Below, piece after piece: positions 1-13,800 of a DNA stretch of 64,000 bases (position 1 is its first letter; each line of letters starts with the position of its first letter). This DNA comes from Onthophagus taurus. Its lineage: Eukaryota; Arthropoda; Insecta; Coleoptera; Scarabaeidae. The position numbers were made by a program, and so were the translations under genes. The notes under the pieces are model-generated. The model was not told the origin of the DNA. It did no database searches and saw only the letters and a list, made by a program, of their open reading frames with translations. The stretch covers positions 16,058,001 through 16,122,000 of the forward strand of contig NC_091967.1 in assembly GCF_036711975.1 (NCBI RefSeq). The letters run 5' to 3'.

Positions 1-2
1 GG

Positions 3-601
3 TTGCCAATTATTACGGCGTTAGGAGAAGCGATTGTTGTTTTATCTATTAATATACAAAATGGGATGTCGAAATTATATGGGAGCAAAAACACAGATCA
101 ATTCATTCTTAACACACAAATTTCTATTTATTATATCGTTGAGTACTCGTTGTCTTTAACACTTATCATCCTCCCTGCTCATTTATGTACAATTAAAGTA
201 AGTAATTATGTATAACAAAATCAAACAATACTTAAATATTAAAAGATTAATTAATTTGTATGTTGTAATTGTTTTAGGTAAACAAAATTAAATCTTTTTT
301 AAAATATATCTCTGTGAAACATTGCAAACCGATTCTAATAGATGTGAGTATTAACATATCAAGAACATTTCGCTAAAATAGTATTTAGATAAAATTGTTT
401 TGTTTGGAAGTGCTACATGAGGACTTTAAATTAAAACTAAGTGGCTTATTTACGGTAGATCTGAGTTTAGCTTATACGGTAAAAAGTAACTGAATTTACT
501 AAATCTGAAGTAAAGAAAAATATTCTTTCTTGCAGATTATTGGCACCCTAACAACATATATCGTAATAATAGTTCAATTTGATACTATGTATTTCACATA
601 A
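3..601 (+). CDS. Gustatory receptor, 3' end (last four exons, 5' part outside window)
   Basis: The C-terminal part of a seven-transmembrane chemosensory receptor of the insect gustatory receptor family, a ligand-gated channel of taste neuron membranes. Four phase-0 exons join in frame: 3-197 (donor GTAAGT), 278-343, 389-478 and 536-601, ending in TAA. The last exon encodes IIGTLTTYIVIIVQF, which contains the family signature TYhhhhhQF (here TYIVIIVQF). The exon before it reads LHEDFKLKLSGLFTVDLSL, matching the usual 'F.l.sGLF.vd.sl' segment. The hydrophobic stretch in the first exon would be a transmembrane helix. Three of the exons are under 100 bp, so the gene is easily missed. The family call rests on the signature motif plus exon layout; which receptor it is cannot be told. 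The gene runs towards the tail of the Vps13 cluster on the opposite strand. Confidence 0.82.
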
Positions 602-1822
602 AATAATAGCTTTGTAAAGTTACATGTAATATTAACAATAACAATACAAATGCAATTATTGAGAAGCGATAACTATATCATTCTTGGGCAAAACCAGTCT
701 CCATTATCAGAGTTGTTATTGGCAAAAGTACAAATGAGATGAGCTGCAATTGCACATCAATTAGAAGAGTTGTTGATAACGGGGAAGAGACTTATTAATT
801 AGTTTCCATCCAGTAAAACATCGTATCTCAAGAACCACTTGAGATGTGATGACGAAATAAGCAACATTTTAAAGCAAATTTAATGCAGATTCAAAGTGTC
901 ATAAATAATTTTTTAATTCCCATAAACATAGTTGTTATTATTTTTAAAACCAACAATCAAATATGCCGAATATTTGATTATTACACATTTTAAAAGAAGA
1001 AGTTGATAATCTCAAGAATGAATTGATACATAACTATGAAATACAAAACATTTTAAAGCAAATTTAATAAAGATTAAATGGACTGCAAATGATTTCTTAT
1101 TTTTCATAAACTTCAATGATACTACTTTTTAGATCCAACTTAATATATATGATAGTTTCAGATTTTAGGAATTTAAAATGTCATATCTCAAAAACCAATG
1201 CAGATTTAAGAATGAAGTAAAAGACATCTTGCAAATTTAATAAAGATTTTTAATGTCAATAAACATCGTTGTTATGATTTTTAAACCAAAACTTGGCATG
1301 TTGAATTATTCTAAACTTTAAGAACAGATATTAAAAGAGTTGTATCTCGAAAACTAATTAAGATATCATCATAAAATAAAAAACAATTTAAAGCAAACTT
1401 ATTTAGTGTTTAATACTTTAAAGATCATTTCTTGGAATCTTTAAATTTCGGAGTTATAGTTTTTTGAATCATAATCTTAAACATAAATGTTAGGATTATT
1501 AATCGTTACGTATCTCAAAAACCAATTGAGATATCGTTATGAAATAAAAAGCAATTTGAAGCAAATTTAATACTATAACGATCGTTTCATGGAATCTTCA
1601 AATTTCGGAGTTATGATTTTTAAAATAACCATGTCTGAACTTTTGATGCTTTAACTAATTGAAGTAACTGTAACGGGTGTTTGGAGATTCTACCATACGA
1701 AGCCAACAATAATTTTTGGATATTAAATGTTTATTAAAATAAAATATGTTTTAGTTTCGACAAAAACCATGATAAGTATAAAATCAGATGTGTTTAGCAA
1801 ATATGATTCACACTAATTACTT
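602..1822. repeat. Degenerate ~165-185 bp tandem array between the receptor gene and Vps13 gene C
   Basis: This is the convergent intergenic space between the gustatory receptor and gene C. From about 820 to 1640 five diverged copies follow one another, each beginning with a version of 'tatctcaaaaaccaattgag' (near 825, 1010, 1182, 1343 and 1508), followed by 'gaaataaaaagcaatttaaagcaaatttaat' and a block resembling 'tcggagttatgattttt'. The spacing drifts between about 160 and 185 bp. No reading frame of note was seen. Positions 602-820 show nothing recognisable. The last 90 bases hold the gene C 3' UTR with its poly(A) signal. Confidence 0.7.
1730..1735 (-). promoter_or_regulatory. Poly(A) signal AATAAA of Vps13 gene C
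   Basis: AATAAA on the minus strand about 88 bases past the stop codon. It lies in a short block (plus strand 'gatattaaatgtttattaaa') that recurs past the stop codons of genes B and A, so the 3' end was copied with the gene. Confidence 0.6.
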
Positions 1823-4800
1823 TTAGGAACAATGTGTGTTGTACACTTCAATTATTGTTAAACAGATTTTCTCTGCAAAGTTAGGATCACGAATTATTAT
1901 TGTTCTACCGTAATCTGCACCACCATATAGAGCCTTTTTCTTCTTTTGATCTGCCGACATCACCAAAACACCTTTTGGTACTACCTTTGGTGGCATACTG
2001 ATTTCATCCCATGTATAAGACCAATTTGTCTAAAAATTACATCCAGATTATCAGCAGTTAAAAGATATCTTTTGCTGCATTAACAATATTGAACTTACTT
2101 GCCAAGTTCCAAACAAATCGTTACGGTAACTATACAATAATCTTTGATTGGTAAGCATTAATATTTCTTTTTTACCAACAATGGAAAAGTGGTGAAGATA
2201 TACATCCGTTAATGCAAATTTTCCCTTTTCTAATTCAATAAAAATCTTGTATCCTATCGCTTCTAATTCGTTATAAGGTCTGATTAAACCGTCAAAATAA
2301 ATGTAACGACTCGGTCGTATTCGATTAACTTCTTGAGCTCTTAAGTCGGTTACTCTATTATAAACGATGTTAATAAAAGAAAACTAAAAAAAAGTGTGTA
2401 TTACTGTTTAACTGTATTCAAAGAACCACTTGCAAAATCGATAAACCCAGATGTTGGCCGAGCAAGCAAACCCACTGCTCCTTTTCCTAGCCCTCTAAAG
2501 AATCCACTAATTCCTTGTTCTCTAGCACCGGATATCGGTTTTCTGACAATACCAGTTACACCATGATATAACCCCTAAACAATTAAAGAGTGAATTATAT
2601 CTGCATAAAAATCGATGAAATAAACTCAAACCATGAATAGTCCTTTTCCAGATCTTGCAAATCCTTCAGAGACAGTTGCTTTTCTAGCGAGAGTAGATCT
2701 TCGCTTACGTTGGAATTCTTTGTCAAATGTTAACACAGCAACTCCTTTACCCATAGCACCGGTAATTCGAGATACAGCACCAGCTGCCCCGCCGACTGTA
2801 TAACCAACAAGACTTCGCACCCCGAGGGCGAGACCTTCAACAAATTCCCCAGGACCTTGAATAGCTCCCTATAAATCAATACATACTTTACATAATTAGC
2901 ATAAACATTAAAATTCTTTTACTTGGAATGGTTCATAAAATAAATCTTCAACACCTTTGGTAATTCCAAGCACTAAACCATAAGGATTTCCAAGAACATC
3001 TAATCCTAATACAAATGCATAAAGCTGTTTTACAGCCTGTCCAATGTAATGATAAGCAGCTTCGGTAAATAATTGTTTTTGAGTCAAAAATATACATTCT
3101 CTTTCAAAATAAGCAATTCTAAAATTAAAAAATAAGTAATAATAAAAATGAGAAATCTCGAAGTATATCATTACTTAAACATAACGTCTTGCATATCAGT
3201 CAAAGTAACACCAAGAGATTGTAATAAAACAGTAACAACATTTGGTGCCATATCAAGTCCGCTACTACCCAATGAGAAGCTCACGTGGATTTTCAATGGT
3301 GAAAAATGTAATAAATCGTAAAAACTTTTTTGTTCTTGTAGAGTTTGTTGGGATACATGTTGGTCTAAAGGTTTATTTAATAAGTCGGCGTCACGTAAAA
3401 AACAAGCTTTCTAAAACGTTTTAATATAATTAACTTATTTCATCAAATTTTTATTATCAAACCTGTTTTTCTAAAGTATCTTTAGATGTTTGAAACACTT
3501 CTACGAGAGCCATAACAAACCCAAGTTCCAAATTAATGTGAAACTCTTGTATAAGCAATTTAAAATATTTAAATTGTTTTATCTGGCTATGTTTGACCAA
3601 CATTTCTACTATACTTAATTCAGCGAATGGTTTGTGTACTAAAATTTTAAGTAAATATGAAAGTAATTTTATACAAACATTTAATAACTAAAATATTACT
3701 ATCTGCTCCAGCAACACTTTTAGGTAATGACACAGGAGCTAACACAACCGGAAATATACAATCATAAGACTGATTATCAATCTGAACCTTATTAATTTTA
3801 GCGTGAAGTTGTAACATATAGGGATTTGTTGTTATTTGAATCCACAGTCCATTCATAAATGTTCGTCGAATTTTTCTCATATGTGGTTTTAACATGATAA
3901 GAGTTTCAAAGTTCACTTCAGTTTTTGAATCGATGACCACCTTTCCATGTATCGGCTCAATGCTTCTCATACACATATATTGTTTATAAGATGACTCTAT
4001 TGCGGCGCTTTCTTTAGATCTCATATGTTTATAATGATACGAACCATGTTTGCAAGTTTCCCAAATAACCCCACTACCAGCGATAGCAACGTACATTATT
4101 TCTTTTTTTAACTGATTGTTTACTATGGAAAGGCCAAGTCCGAAAATTGAAATCGTTACTTCTTCATCGATGTTTGCAAAAATTTGCGAACACCGTGCGT
4201 TTCTAGCTACCTTTGGATTACAGGTGAATAAAAGAGTACGTTGTAATCCATCGAGAAAAGATGACCAATATACATGGTTATTTTCAGCTATTTCATAATC
4301 ACCATATCCATCTTTTCTTAAATCGTCTTCGATTTCACTTTTATAGCCAGCTTCCCAACATATAACCCGTGCTTTTGACGGATTTGACCATGAATAAAGC
4401 ATTTGATGGCCAGGATCTAATTTACTGGTTTTAAACATAACTGTCATGAATTTATAAGAAATGTTTAATTTTAACGTACAGTAATTGAACAGTATCTTTT
4501 TCCCAAATATTTAATGTATTCCTCGTGTTATTGATAATAAGAGCCATTGCCATTCCTGGTTCATATTTAGCAAATGTAATATAAACAGCACCTTCAGTAA
4601 TTTGTACATCAACGTGAATTCCACCGTACTATAAAAAATCAATAACTAGTAATAATAATTATCAGAAATCTAAACCTATGCGAAGTTAGCCCCCAATTTT
4701 TCTAGCCCCCAATTAGATAGGATTTTACATGTATAGTATTTTAATTATAACAAGAGAATCAGTCAACCGATTTCGATAAACAATGTCTCATTCGAAAGCG

Positions 4801-7800
4801 TAACCTTTGAACAATACGAAAGTGGAAATGCCCGATTCGAAATCTCTTTCGAATTCCGCTAAAACGGCAAAATAATGCGAAGGTTCACGAAAAGAACAAA
4901 AAAATGACCATTTTTTATGTAGTGATAACTCGTAAACGATGTACCCGGTGATCAAGATCTATACATCATTCGAATCGTCATAGTTTCTTCTATCGAAATT
5001 ACAAAATGCCCGATTTCAATTCTCTCCCATTAACCTTGTACAGCCCTCGGAATGACACCGTGTTCCGTGTGGCTCGTTGTTTATGCACGTGTGAACGTCC
5101 GAAAGTCTAGCCCCCAATATAAAAAAATTAATTTAAACTAAATCGACTATAATTAGAGAACAGTTTGGCGGATTTTAATGTTTTATATCTCAATCGAAAG
5201 TTTATGCCTGGCTAAATGCCCGATTCGAAATATTTAAGGATTTTGATTAAAACACAAAAAACGAATTAATCAAACACATCAATTATCTCCTTAACTAATT
5301 GACCAATTTTAGTCATCAACATCTCTATCCGAAGTATGATCTACAATGAACGCGAAGGTGGAAATGCCCGATTTCAAAATTTACTAATTATTTGCGTACG
5401 GCTATTGAAATGACCCCGCGAATCTGCCGGCTGGAAGTCTAGCCCTCAATAAGAAGAAATTTATTTTGATTACATTCACTATAATTAAAGAACGGTTTAA
5501 CGGATTTTAATGTTTTATATCTCAAACGAAAGCTTGCGTCTAGCTGAATAACTATGTCGAAATGCCCGATTCGAAATATTTAAGGATTTTGAATAAAACA
5601 CAAAAAATTAATTAATCAAATAAGTCAATTATCTCCTCTGTTAATTGACCAATTTTAGTCATCAACATCTCGATCGAAAGTATGATCTACAATAAATGCG
5701 AAGATGGAAATGTCCGATTTAAAAATTTACTAATTACCTACGTACGGTTATTTAAATGATTCTAAGTACCTACCGACTGGAAGTCTAGCCCCAAATGCAA
5801 AAAAAATAATTTTGATTAAATTCGCTTTAACTAAAGAATGGTTTGACCGATTTTAATGTTATATATCTCAAATGAAAAGTTTGCGTCTGGCTGAATGTAG
5901 AAGATATAAACATTAAATTAACAAGGCGTATACACGCATAACATTGTATTACATGAAACTGTAAGTGCATTTTTCTCGAAACATCCTTTTTACATCTGGT
6001 TAACACGATTCCTAAAAAACTACTCATTCGATTGACTTGAAATTTGAACTGCACTTTCAAATAGCATCTTTCTATCGTATGACCTACAGAGAAACTGATA
6101 CGATATACACATGATTTTTTTTTTTGAGATAAACTTATCGATTTCAAGAACAAAATCGATTATCTTAATTTGACTAGGCGCCATTTTGCCAATAATATTT
6201 TTTTTGCTTAGTTCTAGTTCAAACGATAATCACAAGTACATATATAGAAAAGAACATCATTTGATTTTTGAGTTTCAGATTATTTCAAGAATAGATATTG
6301 TATCAACCAGCAACTTAGACAATCCACGCACCAACTTGGTTGAGGGACAATGTAAAAATTATTTTCTATAAACAGTTCTTTTTAAATAATTTGCATATCA
6401 TGAAAACATATGATATAAGATTAAATTGAAATACCACATAATTTGGTAGCAAAAAATTTCCAATGAAATCATTTTATTTGATACAAAAAAAAGAGACTCC
6501 CCCATTAAAAAGTTTGAATTAGATTATACTAGTATTATTTGGAGTGGTTTACACTCAATTTCAAATTATTTCATGTTTTGACAATGTTGATAATAGTACC
6601 GTTTTTCAAGCTCACTCCAGTGAGTAGCGTTCAAACGGTTTTTATCTGGAAAAATTACACCGTTCAAATCGCGAATTTTCCCGATATGTATTGGTCAATT
6701 AATAAAATTGAAAACGACTCACCGAATAGATGTTGTATCCCTTGCATTTTACTTCGAAGCTCAGCTGGAAAGAAAAGATAAATTAATTTATTGTGACAAA
6801 AAAAAAGAATTAATACGATACCTTCACATCCTTCAACATCCATAAAATAGTAATCCCATAATGTCCTATATCACAGCACTAATATCACCTAACACTTAGC
6901 ATAAATATAGCACGCATTTATCACTTAATTTAAGCAATAAGTTTTATTTTTCTAAACTACTTTATCACTCTTAAATGCCCCCATATCAACGATATCAACT
7001 AAAATGCGTTATTAGCGAATCAACTTCCAAACATCCCCTCCTTAATTTATTGTGGGAAGAAGGAATACTGGAGGTGAATAAACAAAAAATGTAAAGACGA
7101 CGGGCCGAAGCGGTTTTAAATCGTTTTTTGGTTTTAAAACTCAACCTTTCAATAAAAAAATTACTCGTTTTCTCGAAACATTTCAAATAAAACTTACGTC
7201 ATTTTACTAAAATAAAACGCACTAATCGAACTTCAATGTTTAACACTTCCTGCAAAAGAAAGTCTATCGCCCAATATAAAAAAGATAATTTAAACTAAAT
7301 TGACTATAATTAGAGAACGGTTTGACGGATTTTAATATTTTATATCTCAATTAAAAGTTTGTGTCTGGCTGAATGCGGTTGTCGAAATTCCGCCTTCGCA
7401 TTCATTGAAGATGATACTTTTGATCGAGATGTTGATGAGTAAAATTGGTCAATTAGTTAAGGAGATAATTGATGCGTTTGATTAATTCGTTTTTTTGTGT
7501 TTTAATCAAAATCCCTAAATATTTAGAATCGGGCATTTCGACAACCGCATTCAGCCAGACACAAACTTTTAATTGAGATATAAAACATTAAAATCCGTCA
7601 AACCGTTCTCTAATTATTGTCGATGTAGTTTAAATTAATTTTTTTATATTGGGGGCTAGACTTTCGGGCGTTCACATGTGCATAAACAACGAGCCGAACA
7701 AGGTGTCATTCCGGGGGCTGTACAAGGTTAACGGGAGAGAATTGAAATCGGGCATTTAGTGATTTCGATAGAAGAAACTATGACGATTCGAATGACGTAT

Positions 7801-10800
7801 AGATCTTGATCAAGGGGTACATCGTCTACGAGTTATCAGCACTTAAAAAAGGTCATTTTTGTGTTATTTTTGTCTACCTTCACATTATGTTGGCGTTTTA
7901 GCGAAATTCGAAAGAGATTTCGAATCGGGCATTTCCACTTTCGTATTGGTCAAAGATTACGCTTTCGAATGAGACATTGTTTATCGAAATCGGTTGACTG
8001 GTTCTCTTGTTATAATCAAAATACTATACATGTAAAATCTTATCTAATTGGGGGCTAACTTGGCATAGTTGAAATCTAAACAATTTTATACCATATTAGC
8101 AAGTTTTAGTACGGTGTTGTGACTATCAGAGAAATAAAATGGTGGTGATATTTCACTTGTGCCTACTACTCGCATTCGTAACAATTTATCATCAAAATCA
8201 CCAACAGGCCATAAAGCACCACAACTGTTGGGTTGTACGCTTGTCCATGCATCTCCTGGTCGATCGTGCTCTTGGCACTCAAGTGGAAATGGAGATTTAT
8301 TAATAAGAATGTAATAAGGTGTAAACGTGACTTGCTTAGTTAAACCGTTATATGTAAGTACGATGTTAACACCAAACTAAGAAATATAAATGTGTAATTA
8401 ATACTCGGTGCGATTTAATTATTTGTATTTACCTGATAAAATTTGTTATCATATTTGCAAGTTATTACACCTGAAGATCCCGCAACGTCTATTGAGAATT
8501 TATCTGACCATTCTCCACCATACTCAATCCTTATCGCAGTTTTACTTGTACCAAAAAATCTCTTTGCGTTAAGTGAAAATAGTATTGGACCTTTGAAATT
8601 AGCTGGGTGGTGAAGAACGTTAAAGGTTTCATCGGAACACTAAAAATATAAGAATATACAAAAAATAGAAAATATATTGCGGAATAATAAGAAAATTCTT
8701 TTAAATTATGCTTTAAGAAAGTTTTAGTAGAAGGGTTAATAAATGTGTGGTAATAATAAGTGGGTGGGGAAATATTTTAACATTTATTATAAATTTTATA
8801 CTTGTTGATATAGTTTAATCATTTTTTATAAGTAAACAATATTTAAAACTATTTGAATACAAAAATTATTTAAATTTTGTCTACAAAAGATGAATTTTGA
8901 TAACCAAGAAATTGATATAATTGTGACATTTTTAAGAAAATCGTAAAACACTTTAATGAAAACATAAACTACCATTATATACACATATTTTGTTTGACAA
9001 TGTTGTTTGCTATACGGTATTCCTTTTTTCTTTGTATATCTAATAAGATCTTACTGCTTCATGAATTAGTTCATAGACTTAGCGAAACGAACACTCCATA
9101 TTTACAAGTAACTTGAGATCTTGCCTAAATTTTCAACATTTTTCTGCCAACCCACATACAATAAAATCTTCAACTCATTTCTTTCCTCTTCTGCTATTCT
9201 GTCGTTTTGAAAGTTAATCAAGTCTTGGTTGGTAAATTAATCTTCTTCGTTTGCCGCGCTGCACGCTCATCTTGCGTTGGGTTTGACATCGTATATCGAC
9301 GCTGCCAAGCCAAAACTACATAAACGACATCTACTTGATTTTCCCCCTTGAACTTATCTTCTTTAGTTATAAATGTTTTTTGCAGCAAATAAACCTGTAT
9401 CATCAATGTTAAAAGACCTGGCCAAGACTGCCAACAATTTTGCCACACTTTCAGTGTCTGCAGCAATTGAATGTTGTATAAATTTAACCTCTTCTTAAAG
9501 TTTTCAAATGATCGATGGCTTGCAACAATTGTTATATCTTCCATTGATTTTCCTTTCTTAACTTTCAATCATTTCATAAACTCCAAGTTTTATTTGAATG
9601 ACTCTCAGACTTACTGGAATATGCCGACTTGTCTTACTTACGTGGCTTTAATAATAATATGTAATAATTTTGTCTCTCTTTCAAATTCCCGTTATATTAA
9701 TAGCACCATTCTTTATCTTATCAAGAATTTTGCAGTAGTTTTCAAAATGCTATTAATTGCAGTTTTCCAAAAATCCAATCTTCGCCTTCTTGTTCAACCC
9801 GGTCCAAAAACTTAATAATTTTCAAATTTTTTCAACATTTCTTAAAAATGTTGTTAAAAACCTTGAAAACTTTTCACCATTTTTCACCAGAGTATAAATA
9901 TTTCCTCAAAATTAAATATTAAAACACTAACTTACTTTATAGGCAATATTCAGCTCCGATTTATTTAACATCCAAAACGGACAATAAAGTGTCATTAGCA
10001 ACGGACCTTTGTCTTCCACGCTATGAACACCCAAATCTATCGAGACGTTTAATGTACTATCATAACAATCAAACGTCCACACCGAAAATTGAGGTGGATT
10101 TGCTGGAATATCTTGGATACAACTCCACTCTTTATCTAAATAATTAGGAATCTAAAAAATTATGAGCGTCAGATTAGATATCATTTTTTTTAAGTTATAA
10201 AAAAATTCTTACTCTAACTACTATGTATGAAACACCTGGAAATCCATTCGTAATAGGTAAAGTACAACCCGGTTCAACTAAAAATTCATCATCAATATTT
10301 TGCACTGTTATAATAATTTTATATGGAAGATAATTTCGGAATAATACTGCAGGGTGGACGTGTATGTTACATAAAACACTATTCATAGTACGTTTTAGTG
10401 TATTTTCGTTGTAAATTTGTTCAATATGACTACTTGTCTAAAGTAACAAATAATACTAATGACAATTTCTAACAGCGTATTTTTTCTTACCTTGATTACA
10501 AATGGTTCTGAATGCCCCAAAAGCGTTGTTGGTGGACATTGTAATAATTGACACTGATTTACTTTTAAATATAAATATTTCCAAACAAACGGTTTGGTGG
10601 TTACAGAATATTTTTGAACAGCGAAAAATAACTCACACGTAGGCGTATAAACAGCATTAACAGGAAAATAAAATGTTTCTTCCGGTTCTATAGATCCAAC
10701 AAATTCTTTTTCCTGTTCTTTAGGAGTCATGCAATAAACGCTTATTGGTAGATGAAGATGATTATGAACCTATAAATATAAATTAAGAATACAAAGAAAA

Positions 10801-13800
10801 ATAATTATATGATAATTACCTTAACAATGCTGCTTAGAATTACTTTAAAAGTAGTTTCTTCGATTAACATTGAAGCTACAATACCCCAAGTATCTCTATT
10901 ATCCCGATAGTGTAAAGAAAAATATCTTGCATCGGGCTTAGCTAAACTTAACTCAATTTCACATTGCATTTCCATCACCTAGATGAAAAATAAAATTAAT
11001 ATATATGACCATTTATGTTTAAATTAATTTCTTGCCGTTATATATAAACGTTTATCAATAATATTCAAATTTCCAAGAATTTCATTTAAAGAATAATCAT
11101 CTCTATCGCTTTCTTTAAGTTGTAAATTTACTTCATCTCCATGCTCCATAATCACTTCATTTTCCCCATCTTGTTGATAAACAGAAAATTTACTTTTTTC
11201 AAAATCAATTCTCACCTTCAAGCCAGATTTATTAATAATTTTATATGGATGATTGTCAAGTTGAGGTGGTTTAAATGTTGTTAAATCGATCTTATCAGAA
11301 AATGCTTGACCTAAATTCGTTAACATTTCTAATGTAGTTTTTGATATGGTTACTTCTAAATTAGTATTTGATGAAACGATCACCGACATTTTCGGTTGCC
11401 CGGATAATACTATTTCTCCATCATGATGCGTAAATGGTAAACTTGAAGCATCTTCCCTATACTTAGAAACATCCACTTTTAATTCCCAAGGCTGATGTAT
11501 TGTGACATTCTCATGGAAAGTACCGTTAGGTTCGATTAAAGGTTCCCACGCAGCAAAGTTACTGTTGTAATAGGCTATTTGTAGCGTTATAGTTGCATCA
11601 ACAGCCATCTAAAAGAAAATATTATACTAAATTAAAAATTTGTGATAAAATTAGTTATTTACGTCTGCACTCCAATCTCGAATATTTCCTTCGAAACAAG
11701 ATTCTAACATCAATATAGGCATTGCGGCGTTTAACTCTCCTGTTTCTAGAGTTAAAACTAAACGAGCTACTCTAATTATGCACATTTCATATTTCTTTCC
11801 CTCAAAAGAAATTGGATATACTCCACCGCGAATGTATTCAATAGCATCTTCTGTAACACCTGTTAAAAGTAGTACGTAATTTAGGAACATATAAAAGTAT
11901 TGTTTGGAAATAAAAATATGGGGAAAAAATAAAATTAAATCGACAGTCAATTAATTTCTTATTACTTACTTGTGTTAAAGAACCAATATTGTTTTTCATT
12001 GTACGGTTTAGGAGACCATAAATCGAACATGTTTTCAAAGGTCTCGTCCTCCTTTTTTGAATCTTGTTCCATTACAAACCTTGCTGAGTACACCCTATTT
12101 AATAATTGAGTCGTGGTGGGTGAAATTTTTATTCGTATTTCAGTCAAGCAAATCTAATAAATAAATAATTAATATGATTTAAGGAATTTTGTAAATTTTA
12201 TTTGTAGCGTTTTCGAATCACTGCTCTAGATTGCCTAAGATTTCATCTATAAATGTTGCACTTTAAAGTAGTATGTCGAAATTGCATTAATTACCTCAAT
12301 ATGTAAACCTTTTCCTTCAGGTGTACTGCCTGCAATATTAAGTGTAAACGGAAATAGCACAAAATGTGTTGTTTTCTCTCTTTGAGTTGGGTTATAACAA
12401 CATGTATACATTTGGATATCTTTAACTAAGCCATTTATAACTTTCTTATTATCGCTCGTACACAGTTTGATTAGGAATTCAAACTTTCAAAAAATTCAAA
12501 ACAAATTATATAGTAATTTTAAAATTCTTATTGCACAACTAATAACAAATACTTACATTAATAATAATAGCGTTTGTGTTGATATCATCTAAATTTTCCA
12601 CTAGTACTATATCGGGTTTCTCTACCATGACATTAACGGTTGCATTTATAACTTGTTCAGTTTGAATCTGATTAGTTGATGTTGTAATTTTAATACGTGA
12701 TATACTTTGTTCCGGTACCACCGTATCGGTATTAGGATGGGGTGAAAATTCCTCGGGTAACAGCGTGGAAAGAAATGTTTGGAGTTGCAATACAAATTCC
12801 ATAGACAAGATCAGAGTAAATTCTGATACTTTTAGATCGACTGAAATTCAGTTTTTAGTAAATTAATTAAAATTAGTAAAACAATTCTAGTTACCATATA
12901 TATGATCGTTTTTCTTTTGAAATATAACATCTATCATACTTTTATAACTGGTATTAGCGGAATCTATATCAGCGTGATAAGTTTTTAAGAACATTTTATT
13001 TAACATATCTCCTTTTTCAATTCTTGTGTCTTTAAGTACGCAATCGACAAGTGCGACTGATGCATAAATGCTATCGTCACTCAGCATTCGACCTTTAATA
13101 CAAAGATCTTCAAAGGACAGTTGTGCAAGTTTATTACGCGCAGCGTTAAGTAACCGGGGATTCTAATTTTATTAAATAATTAATCAAATATAATAAAAAC
13201 AAATAAGTGAGACGTACCTTCAAAAAATCGTCAGTATAAAACAGTTTTATAGTAAAGTTATCCATAACAAGGCTAAATTTAACAACAATTGTAACTTCCT
13301 CTATATTATCAGCTGTTTGCGATTGTATCTGCTTAGATTTAACATTGACGAGCCCTCTTTCTTGAATTGGCTTTATTTCTGATGATGAAACTGATGAATG
13401 TTGGCTCACTTCACTCAAATTACCTAAAACTGTGGCAATAGCAAGACCATACTCGGTTTGTCCTAACACAATCTAAATCGTAAAATATTAAAAAGATCAA
13501 AAACATTTATCTAATAGCTTAAAACTTCACTTCAATTCCTTTAAGATATCCTTTGAACTGAATGTTAGGTATAGATTTATACCAAGATCCCGAAAGATTT
13601 CTCTTAAATTTCAAGACAAAGTTAAACGGTTTCAAAATAGTCATACTATGACGTATTTCTAATTTCTTATTAGTTTGAATCACGGATACTTGGACATTGG
13701 ACAATTTCAATTCTGTTTCATCCACAACAACACTACTTCCAGTATTCTCATTTCTTATATTGAAATCCAAAAATTCATTTTTTATGGTTAAATGACCCAA

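Noticed and set aside
820-1640. CRISPR-like spacing of the repeats
   Set aside because: The units are long, diverged and tandem without unique spacers, in a eukaryotic genome.
3242-3424. Small plus-strand open frame
   Set aside because: It is the antisense shadow of Vps13 gene C exon 32. Similar shadows at 4116-4298, 21220-21405, 36464-36694 and 43829-44164 were left out for the same reason.
5827-7186. Possible transposase genes in the core of the foldback element
   Set aside because: The short open frames there have no DDE or zinc-finger pattern that I can recognise.
9218-9815. Open frames on both strands of gene C intron 26
   Set aside because: No family motif was seen and no support for a gene; treated as unclassified intron.
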